From: Rhodanobacteraceae bacterium UBA703
Lineage (GTDB): Bacteria > Pseudomonadota > Gammaproteobacteria > Xanthomonadales > Rhodanobacteraceae
Assembly: GCA_002297645.1 (NCBI GenBank)
Contig: DBMH01000119.1
Span: 1 to 6,676, forward strand
Direction of reading: 5' to 3'
DNA: 6,676 nt
Below the pieces are notes generated by a model. The model did no database searches and was not told where the DNA came from. It worked only from the letters and a program-made list of their open reading frames with translations. Shown one piece after another: positions 1-5,810 of this stretch. Made by a program: the position numbers and the translations under genes. The first letter of the stretch is position 1. Each line of letters begins with the position of its first letter.

Positions 1-2647
1 CGAACGCGGCGCCCACGGTGGCGGACTGCGGGGTGCCGGCGGTCGCGGCGACCGTCGCCGCCGGGAACGCGACGTCCACGGTCGCGAGCAGGCTCGTCGC
101 CTTCTTCAGGCGCGGATCCGGCAGGTCCTTCGCGGCGACGCCGTCGCCGTACCAGGCGCTGTCGCCGTTGTCGAGCAGGAACTGCAGCACGCTGCCACGG
201 CCGAGCACGTCGGGCAGCTCGGCAATCGATTCGAAGCTGCCGCCGGCGAGGCCGAGCGCGCCGAGGTCGACGCCGAGTTCGATCGGCGCGTCTCCCGGCT
301 GGCCGGTCCACGCGTACAGGCGGAAGTCGTTCGGCGCCGGACCGGTCTCGCCCGCCGCGCCCGCGGTGATGAGGTACTGGCCGCGCGCGTTGCGGTCGAG
401 GCTGCGGATGCCGCGACCGCCGAGGTCGAGGAAGATCGGCGCGTCGAAGCGGGCCGAACCCGGCGGCAGCGAGTCCGGCGCGGCGCCGGTGATCAGCGCG
501 TCGAAGTCACGCACCGGCACGACGAGCGCGTCGTGGCGCGCATTGGTCGGCAGTTGCGGCGCACGGAACGCGAAGTACGCGGTGCGGCCGTCCGGGGCGA
601 TCGACAGGCCCTCGATGTTGAAGCCGGCCGAGGTCTTGGAGTCGGCGCCTTCCGCGCTGCTCGCGGCCAGGCCGAGGGCGTCGGCGCCGAGGCCGTGGCC
701 GTCGGCGTGATCCCAGGCGACCAGGTCCTCCAGCAGCCAGTCGTAGCGGCCGGCGTAGGCCAGCGTCGCGGCCGCGCCGCTGCCCGCGAGATCGGTCGCG
801 AATACGCGATGGCGGTTCGGGCGCACGTGGTTGTTCTTCGAGTTGCTGAACGAGCCGGTCCAGAACAGGCGGTCGCCGAGGCGTGCGGAGGCTTCCAGAT
901 CCATCTCCGGATTGGCCGGGTCGGTCAGGTTCAACTGCGCGACGAAATCGAATCCGGCGAGCGGCAGGCCGGAACGGTCGCGGCGGTACAGGCGCAGGAA
1001 GTTCGTCTCGTCGTCGGCGACGATCATGTGCTGCGCGTCGATCGCGACCGTCGCCGAGGCGTCGCTCGCGCCGGTGAGGAAGTGCGTCGTCGCGGGCACC
1101 GGCGCAGCGGCCGAGGCGGCGTAGCGGATGACGTAGCTGCCGCTGCGCTGCTGCGCGTCGGTCGCCGTGACCGTGATGACGCTGTAGCCCACGCCGCGCG
1201 GCACGATCCTGAGCACGCGCGCGGCACCGCCGCCGGACCACTGCAGGCCGGCCGCGTCGACGACGGCCTCGTTGCTGCTCGTCGCCGAGATCGAAAGCGC
1301 CGCGGCGTTGCCGCCCGGCGCGTCGAACGCGAAGCCGATGCCGTCGATCGCCGCCGGATCGGTCGGATCGCCGATCACGCCACTGGCGACGCCTTCGACG
1401 TTCTCGACGAGATCGAGATACGGCGAGGTCGTGGCCGCATCGGCCCGCACCGTCGGCGCATTCGGATCGACCGCGCAAGGGTCGTAGGCGACGAGGGCGT
1501 GCGCGCTGTGTCCGGGACTGCCGACGTCGGCGCCAGCGGACGCCAGCGCACCCTCGGCATTGCCGACGGTGGAGAGGGTCCAGCCGGTGATCTGGTTCTG
1601 GCCCAGCACGGCGGCCGACGGCCACGCGCTGGTGTTGTTCGTGCGCGGGCCGCCGACGCCCGGCGTGTTGTCGCCGTAGGTCAGGCGATCGACCTGCGCC
1701 TGCGTCGCGTCGTACAGGTTGATCTCGTCGGCGCGCCCGAGGTTGTCGACGGTGTTGCCGCCGATGACCTTGACGCGACTGCACAGGCCCCAGGCCGTGC
1801 GGAAGGCGCCGGCCTCGGCCTCGGCGAGGATCACCGATTCGCCTGGCTGCACCACGCCGAACGCGCCGAGCGCGACGTGGCCGGGGCCGCGGCTGCTGTC
1901 GGCGTAGCTCCATCCGGCCATGTCGACCGCGGCGTCGCCGACGTTCGTGAATTCGACGAATTCGCCGTTGGTGCCCTGGTACATGAATTCGGTGATGCGC
2001 ATGCGGCCGCCGATGGCCGCGCTGCCGCAGGCATGTACCGGGCTGGAGCCGTTGCGCGGGACGGGATCGACGACGACGTCGAAGTCGGCCGAGTTGACGT
2101 CGGTGTCGGTGCAGCCGGCCTCCTTGCGGACCGCGCCGCTCTGTTTCGTCAGGGCCGGCGTCGGCGTGGTCTCCGCACAGTTCGCGCCGCCGAAGCCGAC
2201 GAAGTCGACCACGCCCGTGCCCGGGCAGGCACCGGACAGGGCCGTCGTGCCGCTGACGAGAGCGACCTTGCCGGTGGTCGCCGACAGGGTGAGCGCGCCA
2301 CTGGCGTCCGCGGGAAGCGGGAGGTCGGCGCCGGCGGTGCCGCTGCTTTCCGCGATCAGCAGGTACTGGCCCGGCGCGATCGAGAGCGTCGAGGGCAGCG
2401 AGTGGACCGACCAGCCGGTTCCGGTCGCGCTGCCGTACTGCAGGGACCAGCCGCCGAGGTTGACCGTCTGCGTCGTGGGATTGAACAGTTCAACGTAGTC
2501 GGTCTTGTAGGTGACCGGTGCGCCGCTGCCGCCACCGCCGTAGATCTGGCTGATGACGACGTGGTCCACGGCGGCCGCCACCGGCGACGCGCCCATGCTC
2601 AATGCGAACGCGCCGGCGGCCAGCCAGCGCAGACGATTTCCGTTCAT
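1..2647 (-). CDS. Exported lamin-tail / DUF3616 multidomain protein (C-terminus beyond window)
   Basis: The open frame runs from ATG at 2647 off the left edge; 882 residues are visible without a stop. Residues 1-26 are a Sec signal peptide (MNGNRLRW, then an Ala/Leu-rich core ending VAAA before VDHVV). Residues 27 to about 207 form a lamin-tail domain (VDHVVISQIYGGGG, YVELFNP, LGGWSLQYG) with Cys141, 157, 179 and 207. A second, diverged lamin-tail domain covers about 215-380 (MRITEFMYQG, GEFVEFTNVGD, MAGWSYAD). Residues 405-510 look Ig- or cadherin-like (GVGYSVITVTATD). Residues 520 to about 845 match my recollection of DUF3616 proteins: VADDE at 543, DLEASARLGDRLFW at 583, RPNRHR at 609, FNIEGLSIAPDGR at 676 and GGRGIR at 743; the fold is probably a beta-propeller. 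The last residues (AGTPQSATVGAAF) look like the start of another bacterial Ig-like domain. No enzyme motif is visible and the function is unknown. It has its own leader and ribosome binding site, downstream of a terminator. The protein is probably secreted or surface-exposed. Confidence 0.93.
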   Translation of the reverse strand, partial: MNGNRLRWLAAGAFALSMGASPVAAAVDHVVISQIYGGGGSGAPVTYKTDYVELFNPTTQTVNLGGWSLQYGSATGTGWSVHSLPSTLSIAPGQYLLIAESSGTAGADLPLPADASGALTLSATTGKVALVSGTTALSGACPGTGVVDFVGFGGANCAETTPTPALTKQSGAVRKEAGCTDTDVNSADFDVVVDPVPRNGSSPVHACGSAAIGGRMRITEFMYQGTNGEFVEFTNVGDAAVDMAGWSYADSSRGPGHVALGAFGVVQPGESVILAEAEAGAFRTAWGLCSRVKVIGGNTVDNLGRADEINLYDATQAQVDRLTYGDNTPGVGGPRTNNTSAWPSAAVLGQNQITGWTLSTVGNAEGALASAGADVGSPGHSAHALVAYDPCAVDPNAPTVRADAATTSPYLDLVENVEGVASGVIGDPTDPAAIDGIGFAFDAPGGNAAALSISATSSNEAVVDAAGLQWSGGGAARVLRIVPRGVGYSVITVTATDAQQRSGSYVIRYAASAAAPVPATTHFLTGASDASATVAIDAQHMIVADDETNFLRLYRRDRSGLPLAGFDFVAQLNLTDPANPEMDLEASARLGDRLFWTGSFSNSKNNHVRPNRHRVFATDLAGSGAAATLAYAGRYDWLLEDLVAWDHADGHGLGADALGLAASSAEGADSKTSAGFNIEGLSIAPDGRTAYFAFRAPQLPTNARHDALVVPVRDFDALITGAAPDSLPPGSARFDAPIFLDLGGRGIRSLDRNARGQYLITAGAAGETGPAPNDFRLYAWTGQPGDAPIELGVDLGALGLAGGSFESIAELPDVLGRGSVLQFLLDNGDSAWYGDGVAAKDLPDPRLKKATSLLATVDVAFPAATVAATAGTPQSATVGAAF

Positions 2648-2655
2648 TGCGGATG

Positions 2656-2659
2656 CTCC
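2656..2659 (-). promoter_or_regulatory. Ribosome binding site of the DUF3616 protein
   Basis: On the minus strand, GGAG lies 8 nt upstream of the ATG at 2647. This supports the chosen start together with the signal peptide that follows it at once. Confidence 0.75.
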
Positions 2660-2662
2660 AAT

Positions 2663-2678
2663 GGCGCGGGACCGCGCC
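2663..2678 (-). other. Leader hairpin just upstream of the ribosome binding site
   Basis: GGCGCGG and CCGCGCC form a perfect 7-bp inverted repeat around 2 nt; as RNA this would be 6 bp closing a 4-nt loop. It ends three bases before the GGAG site. It could affect initiation or transcript stability, but GC-rich DNA yields such repeats often, so function is only a suggestion. Confidence 0.35.
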
Positions 2679-2718
2679 GGCCCGGGATCGAGAAGGGGCG
2701 GCAGTGTCGCCGCTGGCC

Positions 2719-2747
2719 GTGAATCGGCGGTTACAGCGCGATCACGG
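2719..2747 (-). promoter_or_regulatory. Candidate 11-bp-period direct repeats (Pho-box-like) before the DUF3616 gene
   Basis: On the minus strand, three 7-bp units start 11 bp apart: CCGTGAT (2747-2741), CTGTAAC (2736-2730) and GATTCAC (2725-2719). The 4-nt spacers, CGCG and CGCC, contain only G and C. The enterobacterial PhoB box consists of CTGTCAT-like units at the same period; the middle unit fits the degenerate form CTGT(C/A)A(C/T) completely, the first at 5 of 7. The inner edge lies 82 nt upstream of the start codon. A similar block precedes the nuclease gene at 5732-5760. Binding by PhoB or any other regulator is inference, and no convincing -10 element is visible. Confidence 0.3.
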
Positions 2748-2790
2748 TCACGCAGCGATCCTGCGCGCGTCGCTCCCGGATGCCGCCAAC

Positions 2791-2820
2791 GAAAACGGGA
2801 AGCCCGGAGGCTTCCCGTCT
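2791..2820 (-). terminator. Intrinsic terminator of the nuclease gene
   Basis: In the direction of transcription, a perfect 10-bp stem (ACGGGAAGCC paired with GGCTTCCCGT) closes the tetraloop UCCG, a member of the very stable UNCG class, and runs directly into TTTTCGTT. The stem starts 30 nt after the TGA at 2849-2851. Stem length, loop class and the following T-run make this a classic rho-independent terminator. It separates the nuclease from the next gene on the same strand. Confidence 0.9.
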
Positions 2821-2848
2821 CGTTGCCTCTTCGCGAGGACTCGACGCG

Positions 2849-5665
2849 TCAGCGGCTTTCGAAGCCGTCCTTGAAGATCACGTCGTCGGCCGTGGTGGAG
2901 AAGGCCATGACGAAGCCGTCGTGGTCGGCACTGCGGCGCGCGGTGGACGGGTCGGTCGCATCGCTGCCGCCGGCCGGGATGTCGGCGTTGCCGTGCACCG
3001 GCGCAGCCCAGAGCAGACGCGACTGCAGATCCGCCGTCACCACGCCGTGGTCGAGCTCCTGCGCGTAGCCGTTGAACATGAACGAGTAGCGCTGCGCCGG
3101 TTCCATCGCGTCGCCGGTGTCGTACAGCGCCGGCGTCACGATCGGCAGGCTCGGATCCCACAGCAGGTTCTCCGACTGCACCGCCGTGCCCTTGATGATG
3201 CCGGTGACGTCGACGTAGCCGTCGGTGAACTCGAACGCGTTGAAGTCGCCGACGATCGCCAGCGGCACGCCCGCCGTCGCACCCGGCACGCTGGCCGAGT
3301 CGCCGGTCTGCCAGGCCTGCGCGATGCGCGCCACCGACAGCGCCTGCTCGAAGCGCTTGTTGCGCACGTAGGCCTGCGTCTCGACGTTGCCGAGCGAGCG
3401 GTTGTGGAGCACGAGCACGGCGAAGCGCCCGCCGTTGAAGCTCGCGTCCAGCAGCAGCGGCGGACGGTCGTTGAGCAGGCACGGCGGCGGGTTGCTCGAA
3501 CTGCAGCCGGTCATCGTGGTTTCGGTCTTGCGCAGCTGCGTCACCGCATGGACGGTGACGTCGCCGCGCACGAGGAAGCCGACGTCGATGCCGCCGACGT
3601 CGTTGCCTTCCTCGAGGTGCGCGGTGTAGCCGAGTCCGGGCTGGTCCGCGTTGATCCGGTCGGCCAGCGACTGCAGCGTGGCGAGGTTCTCGACTTCCTG
3701 CACGCCGAGCACGGCCGGTGCGCGCAGCACGTCGCGCACCTGGCGGGACAATTTCTGCAGGCGCACCTGGAACTGCTCCGGCGTCGGGCAGACGTCGGAC
3801 GAGCCGGGGCTGGTGTCGGCGCAGGCGTCGATGTCGCCGGAATCGTGCTTGTCGTTGAACAGGCGCAGCACGTTCTGCGAGCCGATCGTCAGCGTACCGG
3901 CCGGCGCGACGGGTACCGCGACCGGATAGGCCGGTCCCTGGTCGGTGATCGTGAACTCGGTCGGCCACAGCACGCCGATGCCGAAGTCGAAGCCCATCAC
4001 GCCGGTGGCGTCGAAGCGCATGCCGCCGTTGAGCGCCTGCGCGGTCATCAGGTGTCCGGTGTCCACGCCGAACACGTAGGGCACGGCGTCCCATGTCGGC
4101 GGGTTGTAGCCGGCCGGCGGCGACGGCGCCGTGGTGCCGAACGGCAGGCCCGGGCCGCGCATGGGACGCGGATGGCTGCCGACGTAGCCGTACGCCTCGC
4201 TCAGCGGCTGCGAGCTGGAACGGAAGTTCGGCGCGCCGATCGCGCCGTCCGCGATCGTCACGCGCATGCTCTGCAGGCAGCGCCAGTTCCGTACCTGGAT
4301 GCTGTCGGCCGCGACGAAGCTGCCGCCCTCGCAGCGCGGATGCGCCGGGTCGGCCGACGGCGTGGTGGCGTCCAGCACCACCGGCGCCGGCAGCGTGCCG
4401 GTACCGGTGACGACCGTCACCGGCTGGGTGATCTCGGCCAGCCCGTAGAACTCGACGACCTTGCCGGTCACCTTCACCGCACTGCCGACGACGAGGCCGG
4501 CCGGCGCGTTGCCGTAGACGAAGATCGCGTCCGAGGTCAGCGGATTGCCGTCGCCGGCATCCTGCACGAAGTAGCCGCCGGCGCCGATCGCCGTGACCAC
4601 GCCGTCGAACGTCACCGTCTGGTTCAGCCGCGCCGGATGCGCGCCGTCGCCCTGGATGTCGCCGATGCGCAGCGGGCCGGTCGTGCTGGTGATCGTGCCG
4701 GTGGCTTCGGCCGACGTCGTCGTGACGCCGCCGCCCGCGATGTTGTCGACCTTGACCTTGAACGTCCGGGGCGTACCCGGCGTCGAGTTGGCGAGGATCG
4801 TGACGCTGAACGTGAACGTGGTGTTGCCGGCCGTGATCGTCGCGCCGTTCTGGTTCGCGGCGACGTAGTCGCTGCCGGCCACGGCGGTGCCGTCGAGCGT
4901 GGCGATGTTGAACGTCACGTTGCTCGCCGCGGCGCTGCTCAGGCTGACCGTGAAGGTCGCCGTCGTCGTGCCCGTCGCCGGCGCGGTGACGCCGACGTCG
5001 GCCACCGACAGGGTGATCGGGCCCGGGCCGCCGGAGCACATGTTGAGCGGCATGGACGTGTTGCGCGGCGTCGGTGCGCCGGTGACGAAGTCCGTGGCGT
5101 TGTGGTCGGTGTCGACGCAGCCGCCGCCCTCGCGGATCACCGCGGTGGTATTGCTCGGCGCCGGTGTCGGGCTGCCGCCTTCCGAGCAGTTCGCGGTGGC
5201 GCCGAAGCCGACGAAATCGACGATCGCCGCGTCGCTGGGGCAGGTACCGGCGAGCGGCACGGCATTGCTGACCAGCGCGACCTTGCCGGCCGTTCCGCTC
5301 AGCGCGATCGTGCCGACCAGGTCCGGGCTCGGCAGGTCCATCGTGCCGCCGCTGCCGGAGGCCTGCTGCACGAGGTAGTACTGGCCCGGCTGCAGCGTGA
5401 CGTTGGGCAGCAGCGTCATGTTGTTCCAGGTGCCGCCGGCCGCCGAGGCGTACTGGATCGACCAGCCGTTGAGGCTCTTCGGCGTGGAACTGGCGTTGAA
5501 CAGCTCGATGAAGTCCTGCTTGTAGGTCGCGCCGGTGTTGCCGCCGCCGCCATAGACCTGGCTGACGACGACGTGGTCGACCGCCGTCGCGAGCGCGGGG
5601 AACAGGCCCAGCGCGAGCAGGCAGGCGCCCGCCCGGGCGGTCCGGGCAATACGAGGTTGTTTCAT
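2849..5665 (-). CDS. Exported lamin-tail / Calx-beta / EEP-superfamily nuclease (ExeM/NucH-like)
   Basis: This is a predicted secreted, metal-dependent endonuclease or phosphodiesterase of 938 residues. Residues 1-28 are a signal peptide (MKQPRIAR, Leu/Ala core, cleavage after ATA). A lamin-tail domain spans 29-210 (VDHVVVSQVYGGGG, FIELFNASS, NGWSIQYA) with Cys142, 160, 183 and 210. A Calx-beta domain covers about 216-310 (DGTAVAGSDYVAANQ). An OB-fold-like region begins near 330 (RIGDIQGDGAHPARLNQTVT). The EEP domain, about 592-925, keeps all the DNase I-type positions: Asn598 (SQNVLRLFN), Glu657 (GVQEVEN), His754 (LVLHNRSLG), Asp807 and Asn809 (VGDFNAFEF), Asp872 (ELDHG), Asp914 and His915 (RSADHDGF). 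The nuclease class is secure from these motifs and the multidomain layout recalls ExeM/NucH enzymes; substrate (DNA, RNA or another phosphodiester) is not proven. The protein ends in DDVIFKDGFESR. The start at 5665 is set by the signal peptide and GGGAG; a longer frame back to 5941 would overlap uvrD. A terminator follows the gene. Confidence 0.96.
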   Translation of the reverse strand: MKQPRIARTARAGACLLALGLFPALATAVDHVVVSQVYGGGGNTGATYKQDFIELFNASSTPKSLNGWSIQYASAAGGTWNNMTLLPNVTLQPGQYYLVQQASGSGGTMDLPSPDLVGTIALSGTAGKVALVSNAVPLAGTCPSDAAIVDFVGFGATANCSEGGSPTPAPSNTTAVIREGGGCVDTDHNATDFVTGAPTPRNTSMPLNMCSGGPGPITLSVADVGVTAPATGTTTATFTVSLSSAAASNVTFNIATLDGTAVAGSDYVAANQNGATITAGNTTFTFSVTILANSTPGTPRTFKVKVDNIAGGGVTTTSAEATGTITSTTGPLRIGDIQGDGAHPARLNQTVTFDGVVTAIGAGGYFVQDAGDGNPLTSDAIFVYGNAPAGLVVGSAVKVTGKVVEFYGLAEITQPVTVVTGTGTLPAPVVLDATTPSADPAHPRCEGGSFVAADSIQVRNWRCLQSMRVTIADGAIGAPNFRSSSQPLSEAYGYVGSHPRPMRGPGLPFGTTAPSPPAGYNPPTWDAVPYVFGVDTGHLMTAQALNGGMRFDATGVMGFDFGIGVLWPTEFTITDQGPAYPVAVPVAPAGTLTIGSQNVLRLFNDKHDSGDIDACADTSPGSSDVCPTPEQFQVRLQKLSRQVRDVLRAPAVLGVQEVENLATLQSLADRINADQPGLGYTAHLEEGNDVGGIDVGFLVRGDVTVHAVTQLRKTETTMTGCSSSNPPPCLLNDRPPLLLDASFNGGRFAVLVLHNRSLGNVETQAYVRNKRFEQALSVARIAQAWQTGDSASVPGATAGVPLAIVGDFNAFEFTDGYVDVTGIIKGTAVQSENLLWDPSLPIVTPALYDTGDAMEPAQRYSFMFNGYAQELDHGVVTADLQSRLLWAAPVHGNADIPAGGSDATDPSTARRSADHDGFVMAFSTTADDVIFKDGFESR
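2852..2887 (-). other. C-terminal IFKDGFE tail of the nuclease
   Basis: The last twelve residues are DDVIFKDGFESR, lying after the final EEP motif (RSADHDGF) and a beta-strand (VMAFST). From memory, short tails of the form IF-x-(D/S/N)-GFE end many otherwise unrelated exported proteins of Xanthomonadales-type bacteria. A role as a sorting or surface-attachment tag is inference. There is no hydrophobic segment with a basic tail, so it is not a PEP-CTERM or GlyGly-CTERM type anchor. Confidence 0.5.
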
Positions 5666-5672
5666 GGGTAGG

Positions 5673-5677
5673 CTCCC
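5673..5677 (-). promoter_or_regulatory. Ribosome binding site that fixes the nuclease start
   Basis: GGGAG lies 7 nt upstream of the ATG at 5665, and that ATG is followed at once by a signal peptide. The alternative upstream ATG at 5941 lies inside uvrD and would put 92 non-signal residues in front of the export signal. Confidence 0.8.
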
Positions 5678-5704
5678 GGTTTCACGAAATCCGATGTCGC
5701 CGCG

Positions 5705-5719
5705 TTCCCGCCGCGGGAA
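5705..5719. promoter_or_regulatory. 15-bp palindrome in the nuclease leader (candidate operator)
   Basis: Perfect 7-bp arms, TTCCCGC and GCGGGAA, flank one central base, 40 nt upstream of the nuclease ATG. The position suits an operator just downstream of a promoter, or a short leader hairpin. No regulator can be named from the sequence. Confidence 0.35.
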
Positions 5720-5731
5720 AATCCCAAGTCT

Positions 5732-5760
5732 GGCGACCCGCGGTGACCACGCCGTGACAA
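5732..5760 (-). promoter_or_regulatory. Candidate 11-bp-period direct repeats (Pho-box-like) before the nuclease
   Basis: On the minus strand, three 7-bp units start exactly 11 bp apart: TTGTCAC (5760-5754), TGGTCAC (5749-5743) and GGTCGCC (5738-5732). The 4-nt spacers are GGCG and CGCG. The period equals that of PhoB boxes; against CTGTCA(C/T) the first unit matches 6 of 7, the second 5 of 7 and the third fewer. The end of the second unit lies 77 nt upstream of the start codon, close to the 82 nt seen for the neighbouring gene. Phosphate control would suit an extracellular nuclease, but this is inference. Confidence 0.35.
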
Positions 5761-5784
5761 GCATCACACCCTCGGCACGATCCG

Positions 5785-5809
5785 GCGGCCGGGCAGCGTA
5801 GCCGGCCGC
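5785..5809 (-). terminator. Possible hairpin terminator of uvrD (no T-run)
   Basis: GCGGCCGG and CCGGCCGC form a perfect 8-bp inverted repeat around a 9-nt loop, starting one base after the uvrD stop codon. No T-run follows, so it is at best an atypical terminator or a 3'-end stabilising hairpin. Confidence 0.4.
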
Positions 5810-5810
5810 A

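Larger units (their letters stand above)
2648..2848. other. Intergenic region between the two exported-protein genes
   Basis: This 201-bp gap separates the nuclease stop codon from the next start codon. It contains the nuclease terminator (2791-2820), a block of 11-bp-period repeats (2719-2747), a GC-rich hairpin (2663-2678) and the ribosome binding site. I saw no small gene in it. The terminator plus about 140 bp of leader argues that the downstream gene has its own promoter, although no strong sigma-70 hexamer pair can be read. Confidence 0.7.
5666..5810. other. Intergenic region between uvrD and the nuclease
   Basis: This 145-bp gap holds, in transcription order, a GC-rich hairpin after uvrD (5785-5809), the 11-bp-period repeats (5732-5760), a 15-bp palindrome (5705-5719) and the nuclease ribosome binding site. 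No small gene is visible. TTGTCA at 5760-5755 resembles a -35 hexamer, but the sequence 17 bp on (GTCGCC) is not a -10. CAGACT at 5733-5728 is a weak -10 candidate placed 10 bp after the second repeat unit. Confidence 0.6.

Noticed and set aside
507..1913. A 468-codon minus-strand frame inside the DUF3616 gene.
   Set aside because: It is extremely Arg-rich and out of frame with the motif-bearing reading, which is continuous from 2647 to the window edge.
533..2722. A 729-codon open frame on the plus strand opposite the DUF3616 gene.
   Set aside because: Its composition is that of a shadow frame and it shows no motif; the true gene covers the region on the other strand.
2748..5039. A 763-codon minus-strand frame overlapping the nuclease.
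   Set aside because: It is an Arg/Gly/Ala-rich shadow in a different frame, with no signal peptide or domain.
2648..5665. The nuclease and the DUF3616 gene as one operon.
   Set aside because: A strong intrinsic terminator with an uninterrupted 10-bp stem and T-run lies between them, followed by about 140 bp of leader, so separate transcription is more likely.
2780..5671. A 963-codon open frame on the plus strand opposite the nuclease.
   Set aside because: It is Arg/Ala/Val-rich low-complexity translation typical of the antisense of a GC-rich gene and has no recognisable domain. The minus-strand protein has many family motifs across the same bases.
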